Source of the DNA: an uncultured Oscillospiraceae bacterium | Lineage (GTDB): Bacteria; Bacillota; Clostridia; Oscillospirales; Oscillospiraceae | Length of the DNA stretch: 64,000 bases | Assembly (NCBI GenBank): GCA_944385415.1 | Contig: CALWXC010000005.1 | Location: 62,001-126,000, forward strand | Direction: 5' to 3' | The notes under the pieces: model-generated | The model's database searches: none | What the model was told of the DNA's origin: nothing | The model's input: only the letters and a program-made list of their open reading frames with translations | Shown: positions 48,894 to 57,328 of the stretch, in pieces | Position numbering within the stretch: position 1 is the stretch's first letter | How the letters are laid out: the number at the start of each line of letters is the position of its first letter | Translations under genes and position numbers: made by a program

Positions 48894-50291
48894 TCAATGG
48901 GTCAGGAAGAAGGTCAGGGCGAAGAGAATACCGATGACCCAGGTGGCCGCCTTGATTTCCCGGGCCTTGCCGGTGAACAGGGCGATGATGGTCCAGGAGA
49001 TGATACCAAAGGCGATGCCGAAAGAAATGCTGTAGGTAAACGACATCATGGCGATGGTCAGGAAGGCGGGGACGGCGATTTCCGGCGTGGTCCACTCGAT
49101 GTCGCGGACACAGTTCATCATCAGCACGCCCACATAGATCAGCGCTGCCGCTGTGGCGTAGGTGGGAATCAGCTGGGCCAGAGGCGCCAGGAACATGGCG
49201 ATGAAGAAGAACAGGGCCGTGAACATGGAGGCCAGACCGGTGCGGCCGCCCTCACCGATGCCGGCGGAGGACTCCACAAAGGTGGTAACGGTGGAGGTAC
49301 CGCAGATGGCGCCGCAGGCGGTGGCCACAGCGTCGGCCAGCATGGCTTTGTCCATATTGGGGACGTCGCCCTGCTTGGTCAGCAGGTTGCCGCGGGCGCA
49401 GGCACCATAAAGGGTGCCCAGGGTGTCGAACATATCCACCATGCAGAAGGCCAGGGCCGTGGTCAGGAACATGACGATGAAACCGCCGGTGCCGTTGGCG
49501 GCAATATAGGCGGAGAAGTCAAAGCCCTCGGTGAAGACCTTGAACAGGGACAGCTCGGCAAACTCCTGGAAGGCGGTAAAGGGGTTGAAGCTCATGCCGG
49601 CCAAGAAACCTTCATAGAAGCCGGGAACCGTGAAGCCCAGGACGTAGTAAGCCACAGCGCCGCCCAAGATGCCCCACAGGACTGCGCCCTTGACGCCGCG
49701 CTTGGTGAGGATGGCGATGGCCAGGACGGCGAAGATGGTCACCAGCATGGGCATGATGGTGCCCCAGGTGGCGTTGCCGGAGTACAGGTTGAAGGAGGCC
49801 AGACCCACCAGGGTGGAGCTGTCCACCACGATACCAGCGTTCTGGAGACCCAGGAACGCAATGAACAGGCCGATACCGGCGGGGATGGCCATACGGACGG
49901 CAGAGGGGATGGCATCAAAAATCTTCTTGCGCAGGCCGGTGGCGGTCAGCAGGATGAAGATGACGCCGTCGGCCAGGACCAAGACCAGCGCGTTGGCGTA
50001 GCTGAGGCCCAAGCCAAAGCAGACGGTGTAGACGAAATAGGCGTTGAGGCCCATGCCGGAGGCCTGGGCCAGGGGCAGGTTGGACAGCAGACCGATGAGT
50101 ACCGTGCCGATGACGGCGGAGATGGCCGTAGCAATGTACACGGCGTTGTAGGTGACCTGGCCTTCCAGCTCGGCAAACATACCGGCGTTGACCATGAGGA
50201 TATAGGCCATGGCCATAAAGGTGGTGAAGCCGGCGACAAGCTCGGTGCGGACTGTGGTGCCGTGCTCCTTCAGTTTAAAGAATTGTTCCAT
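48894..50291 (-). CDS. NCS2-family purine permease (AzgA-type)
   Basis: A 465-aa permease with about 12-14 membrane segments, importing guanine, hypoxanthine, adenine or xanthine with protons. AzgA-group features are the MEQFFKLKEHGTTVRTELVAG start, the helix-1 motif TTFMAMAYIL, the LRKKIFDAIPSAVRMAIPAGIG-type stretch (about 131 onward), and the substrate motifs DMFDTLGTL and TTFVESSAGIGEGGRTGL. ATG 50291 follows GGAGGG; the upstream extension to 50402 is spurious. Divergent from a phosphoribosyltransferase gene, which would trap the imported base. No purine riboswitch was found in the gap. Confidence 0.92.
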   Translation of the reverse strand: MEQFFKLKEHGTTVRTELVAGFTTFMAMAYILMVNAGMFAELEGQVTYNAVYIATAISAVIGTVLIGLLSNLPLAQASGMGLNAYFVYTVCFGLGLSYANALVLVLADGVIFILLTATGLRKKIFDAIPSAVRMAIPAGIGLFIAFLGLQNAGIVVDSSTLVGLASFNLYSGNATWGTIMPMLVTIFAVLAIAILTKRGVKGAVLWGILGGAVAYYVLGFTVPGFYEGFLAGMSFNPFTAFQEFAELSLFKVFTEGFDFSAYIAANGTGGFIVMFLTTALAFCMVDMFDTLGTLYGACARGNLLTKQGDVPNMDKAMLADAVATACGAICGTSTVTTFVESSAGIGEGGRTGLASMFTALFFFIAMFLAPLAQLIPTYATAAALIYVGVLMMNCVRDIEWTTPEIAVPAFLTIAMMSFTYSISFGIAFGIISWTIIALFTGKAREIKAATWVIGILFALTFFLTH

Positions 50292-50419
50292 TGCATTACC
50301 CTCCGTTTCCGGGGCCTGCGGTGAAAAAAGGACCAAACGCCTGCGATACACCTGTTCTGCTACAGATTCTTCCGACGTCTGATCCATTCCTGCGGGCCAC
50401 ATGTTAAGATTCTATGAAC

Positions 50420-50448
50420 AGTATAATCCACTGGCCAAGAAAATACAA
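50420..50448 (-). promoter_or_regulatory. sigma-A promoter of the purine permease gene
   Basis: On the minus strand TTGTAT (plus 50443-50448), a 17-base spacer and TATACT (plus 50420-50425). The 324-base divergent gap otherwise shows only the opposite promoter and A/T-rich sequence. Confidence 0.7.
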
Positions 50449-50532
50449 TGGATTGGGCATTGTTTTTTTGCTCAAAAAACAAATGCAAAATTTGTTAGAA
50501 AGGCAAACAGATTTTGCGATATGGCCGGTGAA

Positions 50533-50561
50533 TTGACAAGAACTATCGGGCGGTTTATAAT
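50533..50561 (+). promoter_or_regulatory. sigma-A promoter of the phosphoribosyltransferase gene
   Basis: A perfect TTGACA (50533-50538), a 17-base spacer and a perfect TATAAT (50556-50561). Confidence 0.9.
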
Positions 50562-50615
50562 GAATTGTACAAAAAACGCCCTGTGACACCGTGTGTGTAA
50601 AGGAGAAGGAATGTT

Positions 50616-51167
50616 ATGTATCATACAATGACCATTGCCGGTGTGAAACGGGACCTGCCGTTGTGTCCCGTCACGGACGAGCTGCAGATTGCGGCCTTTG
50701 TGATTTTCGGGGACGTGGAGCTGACCTGTGCCAGCGCCAAGGCGCTGCTGGAAAAGGCGCCGGAATTTGATTACATGATTACCGCTGAGGCCAAGGGTAT
50801 CCCGCTGATCCATGAGATGGCCCGCCAGAGCGGCCGCAACACGTATATTCTGGCCCGCAAAGGCCCCAAACTCTACATGCGCGACGTGCTGGATGTGGCC
50901 GTCCGCTCCATCACCACCGCCAAGGAGCAGCACCTCTACCTGGACGGCGAGGACGCCGCCAAAATGAAGGGCAAACGCATTCTCATTGTGGACGATGTGA
51001 TTTCCACCGGCGAGTCCCTGCTGGCCATCGAACGGCTGGTGGAGGCCGCGGGGGGCATTGTGGCGGGCCGCATGGCCATTCTGGCCGAGGGCGAAGCCCA
51101 GAAGCGGGACGACATCATCTATCTGGAGAAGCTGCCGGTCTTTGACGGTGAGGGTAATATCCTGTAA
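50616..51167 (+). CDS. purine phosphoribosyltransferase (Apt/Xpt-like)
   Basis: A 183-aa type I phosphoribosyltransferase. The PRPP motif is RILIVDDVISTGESL (121-135), with ITAEAKGIPL upstream as the pyrophosphate loop (55-64), the arrangement of adenine and xanthine phosphoribosyltransferases. It converts a purine base and PRPP to the nucleotide. The base specificity cannot be fixed from sequence, but the divergent AzgA-type permease supports purine salvage. GGAGAAGG precedes ATG 50616. It is followed by a small membrane protein gene. Confidence 0.85.
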   Translation: MYHTMTIAGVKRDLPLCPVTDELQIAAFVIFGDVELTCASAKALLEKAPEFDYMITAEAKGIPLIHEMARQSGRNTYILARKGPKLYMRDVLDVAVRSITTAKEQHLYLDGEDAAKMKGKRILIVDDVISTGESLLAIERLVEAAGGIVAGRMAILAEGEAQKRDDIIYLEKLPVFDGEGNIL

Positions 51168-51196
51168 ATCGGCGTTCACCCGATGAGGAGGTACCT

Positions 51197-51415
51197 ATGA
51201 ATGAGAATGTAAAGTTTGTCCTGACAGTGATGGGCGCTGTGTTCGCCGCATATTATGTGGGGGCAATGTACGATTTTTTGCCGTTTCTCGCCGACGATCT
51301 TGCAATCCGGGCGGTTGGCTGGGGCACGATGACCATCTGTGTGGTCATCGCCGTCTGCACCTGCATCCTCAAGAACAACCGGAACGGTAAGGACGACAAA
51401 GGGGACGAAGAGTGA
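51197..51415 (+). CDS. small two-helix membrane protein
   Basis: A 72-aa protein with two predicted membrane helices (about 6-24 and 38-58) and a charged, Lys/Asp-rich C-terminal tail (NRNGKDDKGDEE). No family is recognised. It lies 29 bases after the phosphoribosyltransferase gene with GAGGAGG before ATG 51197, so it is probably co-transcribed. No function is proposed. Confidence 0.6.
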   Translation: MNENVKFVLTVMGAVFAAYYVGAMYDFLPFLADDLAIRAVGWGTMTICVVIAVCTCILKNNRNGKDDKGDEE

Positions 51416-51543
51416 CGTTCCGGAAACGGGGCTGGCGGGCTTTGGCTCAAGTTAGGATTCCACAAAATTATCCCCCCGGGGGGCTTGCGGCGGCGGGTGC
51501 AGTCTGGTACTATCCTATCAGACTTTACCGGAGGTATCACCTT

Positions 51544-52293
51544 ATGGATCTTGCCGTCAGAAACCGAGCCTACTGGACCGAACGCGCCCCCTCCTATACG
51601 GTGGACGTGAAAACGAATATTGCCCACGGCGGCCGCGAAATGTGGCGCAGCGCCCTGGCCAACCACCTGCCCGAGGGAGACTGTCTGCGCATTCTCGATA
51701 TCGGCACCGGCCCCGGCTTTTTTGCTATTCTGCTGACGGAGATGGGCCATCAGGTTACCGCCGCCGACTATACCCCCGCCATGCTGGAGGAGGCCCGGCG
51801 CAACGCCGGTGATCTGGCCGCAAAAATCGAGTTCCGCCAGATGGACGCCCAGGCGCTGGAGTTCCCCGACAACACCTTTGACGTGGTGGTGAGCCGCAAC
51901 CTGACCTGGAATCTGCCGGACCCGGAGCGGGCCTACCGCGAGTGGTTCCGGGTGCTGAAGCCCGGCGGGCGGATGATCAACTTCGACGCCGACTGGTACG
52001 GCTACCTGTTCGATGAGAAAAAGCGGGTGGCCGTGGCTCAGGACCGGGACAATGTCCGCCAGGAGGGCTGCACCGACTACAACGCCTACGAGAAAGCCGA
52101 TGAGATGGAACAGATTTCGCTGCTGCTGCCCATGGGCCGCGTCAACCGTCCCGATTGGGACATTCAGACGCTGCTGCGCTGCGGCTACCATCGCATCTAC
52201 ACCGATACGGAGGTCTGGAAGCTAACCTGGGACAATGAGGAAAAGGTCAACTTCGCAGCCACCCCCGGCTTTATGATCTGTGCTGACAAGTAA
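51544..52293 (+). CDS. class I SAM-dependent methyltransferase
   Basis: A 249-aa methyltransferase. Motif I, ILDIGTGPGFF, lies at about 49-59; post-motif I VTAADYTPAML and motif IV FDVVVSRNLTWNLPDPERAYRE follow. The NLTWNLPDPE signature marks a group often encoded beside nickel/peptide-type ABC importers in Clostridia. GGAGG precedes ATG 51544; earlier in-frame starts cross the previous gene. A terminator separates it from the importer genes, so co-transcription is incomplete. A role in modifying a metal-binding small molecule is possible but unproven. Confidence 0.8.
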   Translation: MDLAVRNRAYWTERAPSYTVDVKTNIAHGGREMWRSALANHLPEGDCLRILDIGTGPGFFAILLTEMGHQVTAADYTPAMLEEARRNAGDLAAKIEFRQMDAQALEFPDNTFDVVVSRNLTWNLPDPERAYREWFRVLKPGGRMINFDADWYGYLFDEKKRVAVAQDRDNVRQEGCTDYNAYEKADEMEQISLLLPMGRVNRPDWDIQTLLRCGYHRIYTDTEVWKLTWDNEEKVNFAATPGFMICADK

Positions 52294-52303
52294 CGAATGG
52301 ACC

Positions 52304-52337
52304 CGGCGGTGCTGTCCCGGACAGCACCGCCGTTTTT
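52304..52337 (+). terminator. terminator after the methyltransferase gene
   Basis: CGGCGGTGCTGT (52304-52315) pairs with ACAGCACCGCCG (52321-52332), followed by five T residues. Readthrough could still supply the importer operon 50 bases on. Confidence 0.85.
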
Positions 52338-52387
52338 CTGACCATCCCCCTAAGGGGGATACCATGAATGGAAAGGAGGCTGGGCCC

Positions 52388-53344
52388 ATGAACCGTTCCG
52401 CCGGTTCCTATATTGTGCGGCGGCTGCTGCAGCTGATTCCGCTGCTGCTGGGCGTGACGCTGCTGACCTTCGCCATGCTGCGGTTTGCCGCCGGTGACGC
52501 CGTGGAACTGCTCTATGAGAACCTGGGCACCAGCGTTTCCCAGGCGGTTCTGGACGCCAAGCGGGCGGAACTGGGACTGGACCAGCCCTTTTTCGTCCAG
52601 TATGGCCGCTGGCTGTGGGACCTGCTCCACGGCGATTTGGGCACCTCCTATGTCTCCGGTGTGCCGGTGCTGCCCACACTGCTGTCCAAGGTTCCGGCCA
52701 CGCTGCTGCTGACGGGGGCTTCTTTGGGGCTGACTATTCTGATTTCCGTACCCTTGGGCATCGTCTCGGCGGTGTTCCATGGCCGGTGGATTGACTACCT
52801 GATCCGGGCTGTCAGCTTTGTGGGAAATTCTCTGCCCAACTTTTTCGCGGCTCTGTTGCTGCTGCTGATCTTCGCCGTCAAGCTCCGGTGGCTGCCGGTC
52901 ATCGATTTGGGCGGCGGCGGCAGTCTGGTGCTGCCGTCGGTGACGCTGGCTCTGGCCATGTCGTCCCGGTACACCCGGCAGATTCGGGCCGCTGTGCTGG
53001 AAGAGCTGGAACAGGACTATGTGACCGGTGCCTTGGCCCGGGGGGTGGGCCGAAAAACCGTGCTGTTTTCCAATGTGCTGCGGGCGGCCATGGGCACTAT
53101 TGTCACGCTACTGGCCATGTCGGCGGGCAGTCTCCTGGGCGGCACCGCCATTGTGGAATCCATTTTTTTATGGGATGGCGTGGGGAAACTGGCGGTGGAC
53201 TCCATCGCCATGCGGGACGCGCCGGTGGTGCTGGCTTACGTCCTGTGGACGGCCATCCTCTATGTATTGCTGAATCTGGCGGCGGATCTGCTGTGCCGCC
53301 GCCTGGACCCTCGGGTGCGTCTGGGAGAGGAGGGACGGCCATGA
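52388..53344 (+). CDS. NikB-type ABC transporter permease
   Basis: A 318-aa permease of the nickel/oligopeptide (Opp) family with about six membrane helices. N-terminal YIVRRLLQLIPLLLGVTLLTF is the standard OppB/NikB start. The ATPase-contact loop (YTRQIRAAVLEELEQDYVTGALARG) is split here by a typical EAA-like pattern. ATG 52388 is 8 bases after GAAAGGAGG; ATG 52364 lies before that site. It overlaps the NikC-type gene by 4 bases. The substrate may be nickel, a metal chelate or a peptide. Confidence 0.88.
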   Translation: MNRSAGSYIVRRLLQLIPLLLGVTLLTFAMLRFAAGDAVELLYENLGTSVSQAVLDAKRAELGLDQPFFVQYGRWLWDLLHGDLGTSYVSGVPVLPTLLSKVPATLLLTGASLGLTILISVPLGIVSAVFHGRWIDYLIRAVSFVGNSLPNFFAALLLLLIFAVKLRWLPVIDLGGGGSLVLPSVTLALAMSSRYTRQIRAAVLEELEQDYVTGALARGVGRKTVLFSNVLRAAMGTIVTLLAMSAGSLLGGTAIVESIFLWDGVGKLAVDSIAMRDAPVVLAYVLWTAILYVLLNLAADLLCRRLDPRVRLGEEGRP

Positions 53345-54171
53345 GTACCAAACTGCGGGTGCGGCTCTGTGCCGCCCTGGCCCTGGCCGTGGTGCTGCTG
53401 GCATTGCTGTCGCCGTGGCTGACGCCCTACGATCCCAACGCCCAGGACATGGCGGCGGCATTGCAGCCGCCGTCGGCGGACCACTGGCTGGGTACCGATT
53501 CCCACGGCCGGGATGTCCTGTCCCGTGTCATTGCCGGCGCGCGGACCAGCGTCTTTTCGGCGTTGATTCTGGTGGCCGCCTCCGCCGTATCCGGCAGCGT
53601 CATCGGGATTGCCTGCGGCTGGTTCGGCGGCTGGCTGGACACCCTGTTACTGCGGCTGGGCGACCTGTTTCTGGCCTTCCCCGGCATGGTGTTGGCGTTG
53701 GCTGTGGCGGGACTGCTGGGCGGCGGTATGGGCAACGCCATTCTGGCCATTGCCCTGGTGTCCTGGCCCAAATATGCCCGTCTGGCCCGGAGCCAGACGC
53801 TGACGGTCCGGAGCGCACCCTATCTGACCGCCGCCCGTATGGCAGGCAACGGTCCGGCCCGCCTCATGGCCCGCCACATCCTGCCCAATATCGCGGGTTC
53901 TTTGCTGGTGACGGCGTCCCTGGACATCGGCACCATGCTGATGGAGCTGGCGGGCCTGTCCTTCCTGAACCTGGGCGCCCAGCCGCCCACGGCGGAATGG
54001 GGCTCCATGATGAGCAAGGGCCGCAGTCTCATCCAGACGGCCCCCTGGACCATTCTGGGTCCCGGCTTGGCCATTTTCCTCACGGTACTCATTTTCAATC
54101 TGCTGGGCGACAGCCTGCGGGACCATCTGGACCCCCGCCGCAGAGCCCGCAAAAAGGAGCAAACCTCATGA
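53341..54171 (+). CDS. NikC-type ABC transporter permease
   Basis: A 276-aa second permease of the Opp/Nik family. It has an N-terminal helix (about 7-26), the conserved HWLGTDSHGRDVLSRVIAGAR region (about 48-68) and five more helices, ending ILIFNLLGDSLRDHLDPR, the family's C-terminal signature. It partners the preceding permease. Start and stop both overlap neighbours by 4 bases (ATGA), so the operon is tightly coupled. Confidence 0.9.
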   Translation: MSTKLRVRLCAALALAVVLLALLSPWLTPYDPNAQDMAAALQPPSADHWLGTDSHGRDVLSRVIAGARTSVFSALILVAASAVSGSVIGIACGWFGGWLDTLLLRLGDLFLAFPGMVLALAVAGLLGGGMGNAILAIALVSWPKYARLARSQTLTVRSAPYLTAARMAGNGPARLMARHILPNIAGSLLVTASLDIGTMLMELAGLSFLNLGAQPPTAEWGSMMSKGRSLIQTAPWTILGPGLAIFLTVLIFNLLGDSLRDHLDPRRRARKKEQTS

Positions 54172-55715
54172 AGTGTTCTAAAGCGATTCCGGCGGCCCTG
54201 CTGCTGGCCCTGACCCTCACCGCCTGCGGCTCCAACGCCGGAACCACGGAGCAGACGGCGGGGGAGACGGTCTTCCGCTATGGTACCGTGGCCTATGGCC
54301 CGGAAATGGCCAACGCGGGCTTGAACCCCCACGAAGCCTATTCCGGCTGGTCGGCGGTCCGCTACGGCGTCGGAGAGACGCTGTTCCGTCTCAGTGAGAC
54401 CATGGAGCTGGAACCGTGGCTGGCGGAAAGCTGGGAGTGGGTGGACGACACCACCTTATCCATTACCCTGCGCGACGGCGTCACCTTTTCCAGCGGCCGG
54501 GCCTTGGACGGACAGGCCGTCAAGGAGTGCCTGGACCATCTGGTTGCCGTCCATGACCGGGCCCCCGGCGATTTGAACATTGATGCCATCGAAGCCGACG
54601 GCCAGACGGTGACCATCACCTGCAACGCTCCGAACCCGGCACTGCCTAACTACCTCAGCGACCCCTATGGGGCCATCATTGACATGGACTACGGCACCGA
54701 CGGTGTGGACGAGACGCGGAACGTGGCCGGTACCGGTCCCTTTGTGGCCTATGAGGTGGCCGACGACCACATCTATTTGAACAAGAACGAAACGTACTGG
54801 GGCGGCACGCCCCAGGTGGACCGGGTGGAGGTCCGCTCCATCACCGACGGCGACACGCTGACCATGGCCTTGCAAGCCGGGCAGCTGGACGCGGTCCAGG
54901 GATTGCCCTATGCCAGTCTGGAACTTTTTGCGGACGAGAACCAGTATACCATCTCCTCTGCCGATACTTCCCGTGTGTTTTTCGGGGCCTATAACTATGA
55001 GACGGAAGCCTTGCAGGACATTCGGGTGCGGCAGGCCATCGCCATGGCCATTGACAAGGACAGCTTTACGGAGGTGCTGCTCCACAGCAACGGCACCCCT
55101 GCCGTGGGTCCCTTTTCCTTCGACACCGATGGCGTGACCGCCCCGGCCTATGACCCGGATGCTGCCCGGTCCCTGCTGGCGGAGGCCGGTTGGACCGACA
55201 GCGACGGTGACGGTTATGTGGACCAGGACGGCCAGCCCCTGACCATCCGCTGGCTGACGTATCCGGGGCGGCAGGAATTGCCGCTGCTGGCCGAAGCGGC
55301 CCAGGCCACCTTGCAGGAGGTGGGCATTCAGGTGGAGATCAACTCCACGGCCAACCACTTGGGCGTCTTGGAATCCGGCGACTGGGATGTGTATGTCAGC
55401 GCCTTTGTGGCGGCTCCCACCGGCGACCCGGCCTACTTCTTCACCACCCACTGTCTCGACAGCTCCGCCAAGAACCGGGGCGGGTACCACAGTGATGAAC
55501 TGGAAGCCCAGGCGGCCCAGCTGGCCGGGACCTTTGACCCGGCGGAGCGGGCGGCCCTGGGTACGGCAATGAGCCAGACCATTTTGGACGACTGCGGCTA
55601 CTTTTTCGCGTCGTATCTGCGGATGAATTTTGTTATGAACAACCGGGTGACGGGCTTTACGGCCCATCCCTCGGATTACTATGAGATCACGGCCCAGCTG
55701 AGCGTGGGCCAATAG
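54168..55715 (+). CDS. NikA/Opp-type substrate-binding lipoprotein
   Basis: A 515-aa family 5 solute-binding protein with a lipoprotein signal, LTLTAC, Cys20 being lipidated. The mature domain contains WLAESWEWVDDTTLSITLRD and the family tract ALQDIRVRQAIAMAIDK. It is anchored outside the membrane and selects the substrate. The sequence resembles nickel-binding NikA proteins more than peptide binders in its short, compact form, but specificity is inference. The start overlaps the NikC-type stop. Confidence 0.88.
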   Translation: MKCSKAIPAALLLALTLTACGSNAGTTEQTAGETVFRYGTVAYGPEMANAGLNPHEAYSGWSAVRYGVGETLFRLSETMELEPWLAESWEWVDDTTLSITLRDGVTFSSGRALDGQAVKECLDHLVAVHDRAPGDLNIDAIEADGQTVTITCNAPNPALPNYLSDPYGAIIDMDYGTDGVDETRNVAGTGPFVAYEVADDHIYLNKNETYWGGTPQVDRVEVRSITDGDTLTMALQAGQLDAVQGLPYASLELFADENQYTISSADTSRVFFGAYNYETEALQDIRVRQAIAMAIDKDSFTEVLLHSNGTPAVGPFSFDTDGVTAPAYDPDAARSLLAEAGWTDSDGDGYVDQDGQPLTIRWLTYPGRQELPLLAEAAQATLQEVGIQVEINSTANHLGVLESGDWDVYVSAFVAAPTGDPAYFFTTHCLDSSAKNRGGYHSDELEAQAAQLAGTFDPAERAALGTAMSQTILDDCGYFFASYLRMNFVMNNRVTGFTAHPSDYYEITAQLSVGQ

Positions 55716-55726
55716 GAGGGGGTTCC

Positions 55727-56497
55727 ATGGCCCTGCTGGAGGTCCGACAACTCCATATCGCCTATGACCGCCGCCCGGTGGTGGAGGACGTGTCCTTTGC
55801 CGTGGAGCCCGGGGAGATCCTGGGGGTGGCCGGAGAGTCCGGCAGCGGCAAAAGCACCATTCTCCGGGCGGTGCTGGGGCTGCTGCCCCCCGGCGGCGCG
55901 GTTACCGGGGGAACTATGGCCTTTGACGGCACGGCGCTGACCACCGAACGCCAGTGGCGGGCTCTGCGGGGCCGCCGTATGGGCATGGTGTTCCAGAACA
56001 GCGGGGCCTCCCTCTGCCCGGTCCGTACCGTGGAGGCCCAGGTCCGGCAGGTCCTGGGCCGGGGCGTCTCCCGCCGGGAGGCGGAACGGCTGGCCCTGCC
56101 CCTGATGGAACAGCTGGGTCTGCCGGAAGGTATCCGCGTGCTGCGCAGCTATCCCATGGAGCTGTCCGGGGGCATGTGCCAGCGGGTGGGTCTGCTGCTG
56201 GCCATGCTGCTGGAGCCGGAACTGCTCCTGTGTGACGAGCCCACCTCGGCATTGGATGTGCTGGTCCAGCGGGAGGTCATGGAGACGCTGGGGCGTCTGC
56301 GCCGGGACCGGGGCACGGCCATGGTTCTGGTGACCCATAATCTGGCCCTGCTGGAATCGGTGGCCGACCAGGTGCTGATTTTGAAGCATGGCCGGACCGT
56401 GGAGCAGGGGAGCGCCGCCCAGGTGCTCACCGCGCCCAAAACGGAGTACACCCGGCGGCTGCTGGCCGCCGTGCCGAGACTGAGGAGGAGCTTATGA
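55727..56497 (+). CDS. NikD-type ABC transporter ATP-binding protein
   Basis: A 256-aa ATPase with Walker A GESGSGKST (36-44), the ABC signature LSGGMCQRV (about 145-153), Walker B LLLCDEPTSALD and the H-loop VTHN. The family's C-terminal zinc-or-peptide-type domain is truncated to about 20 residues, as in NikD proteins. GGAGG precedes ATG 55727; its stop overlaps the NikE-type gene by 4 bases. It energises the NikB/NikC permeases with NikE. Confidence 0.9.
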   Translation: MALLEVRQLHIAYDRRPVVEDVSFAVEPGEILGVAGESGSGKSTILRAVLGLLPPGGAVTGGTMAFDGTALTTERQWRALRGRRMGMVFQNSGASLCPVRTVEAQVRQVLGRGVSRREAERLALPLMEQLGLPEGIRVLRSYPMELSGGMCQRVGLLLAMLLEPELLLCDEPTSALDVLVQREVMETLGRLRRDRGTAMVLVTHNLALLESVADQVLILKHGRTVEQGSAAQVLTAPKTEYTRRLLAAVPRLRRSL

Positions 56498-57237
56498 CGC
56501 CGCTGCTGGAAGCCCGAGACGTGTGTCGGACCTTTCGCCGGGGACGGCAGACGGTGACGGCCCTCGATCATGTGTCCCTGACGCTGTCCCCCGGCGAAGC
56601 GCTGGGGGTGGTGGGTCAGTCGGGCAGCGGCAAGACGACGCTGCTGCGGATATTGGCCGGACTGCTGCCTGGTTCGGCGGGACAGGTGCTGTTGGAGGGC
56701 AACTCATTGGAGACCATGCCCCGCCGCGCCGTCTGGCAGACCATGCAGATGGTCTTTCAGATGCCCCAGGATTCTTTTGACCCCCGTCAGACGTTGGGCG
56801 GGGCCATCGGGGAGGCATTGGCCAACTACGGCGTTCCCCGGAACCGGGCGGCGGCGGAGACGGCGACTTTGTTGGAGCGCTGCGGTTTGCCGCCGGAGCT
56901 GGCACACCGCTATCCCCATGAGGTCAGCGGCGGCCAGTGCCAGCGGGCCGCCATTGCCCGGGCGCTGGCCCCCCAGCCCCGGCTGCTGCTGTGTGACGAG
57001 GCCACGGCGTCTCTGGATGTGACGGTGCAGGCTCAGATTATGGAGCTGCTGAACGAACTGCGGCAGCAGGGCATGGCCTTTGTCTTTGTGAGCCATGACC
57101 TGTCCCTGGTGCAGCAGTTCTGTAACCGCGTTCTGGTGCTGCGGGGCGGCGTAGTGGAGGAATTGGGCGATACCGACCAGGTATTGCTCCAACCCCGGTC
57201 CCCCTATACCCAATGGCTGGTGGAAGCGTCGTTTTAA
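56494..57237 (+). CDS. NikE-type ABC transporter ATP-binding protein
   Basis: A 247-aa second ATPase: Walker A GQSGSGKTT (about 39-47), signature VSGGQCQRAAIARAL, Walker B LLLCDEATASLD and H-loop VSHD. The Q-loop region FQMPQDSFDPRQT is characteristic of DppF/NikE proteins. It pairs with the preceding ATPase in a heterodimer. Last gene of the importer operon; no clear terminator was found before the next promoter. Confidence 0.9.
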   Translation: MTPLLEARDVCRTFRRGRQTVTALDHVSLTLSPGEALGVVGQSGSGKTTLLRILAGLLPGSAGQVLLEGNSLETMPRRAVWQTMQMVFQMPQDSFDPRQTLGGAIGEALANYGVPRNRAAAETATLLERCGLPPELAHRYPHEVSGGQCQRAAIARALAPQPRLLLCDEATASLDVTVQAQIMELLNELRQQGMAFVFVSHDLSLVQQFCNRVLVLRGGVVEELGDTDQVLLQPRSPYTQWLVEASF

Positions 57238-57269
57238 GGGAAAGTTTTTCCACAAACTGGTCTGCTGTC

Positions 57270-57298
57270 TTGACAACAGCCCCGGAAATCGGTACTCT
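57270..57298 (+). promoter_or_regulatory. sigma-A promoter of the second phosphofructokinase
   Basis: TTGACA (57270-57275), a 17-base spacer and TACTCT (57293-57298), 31 bases before ATG 57329. Confidence 0.7.
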
Positions 57299-57328
57299 AA
57301 AGGTAGTCTATACAAGGGGGTACTCATT

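Noticed and set aside
50292..50615. Purine riboswitch between the permease and phosphoribosyltransferase genes
   Set aside because: I looked for the conserved TATA..CCTAAT..GGTTTGGGAG-type core on both strands and found none; only two ordinary promoters are present.
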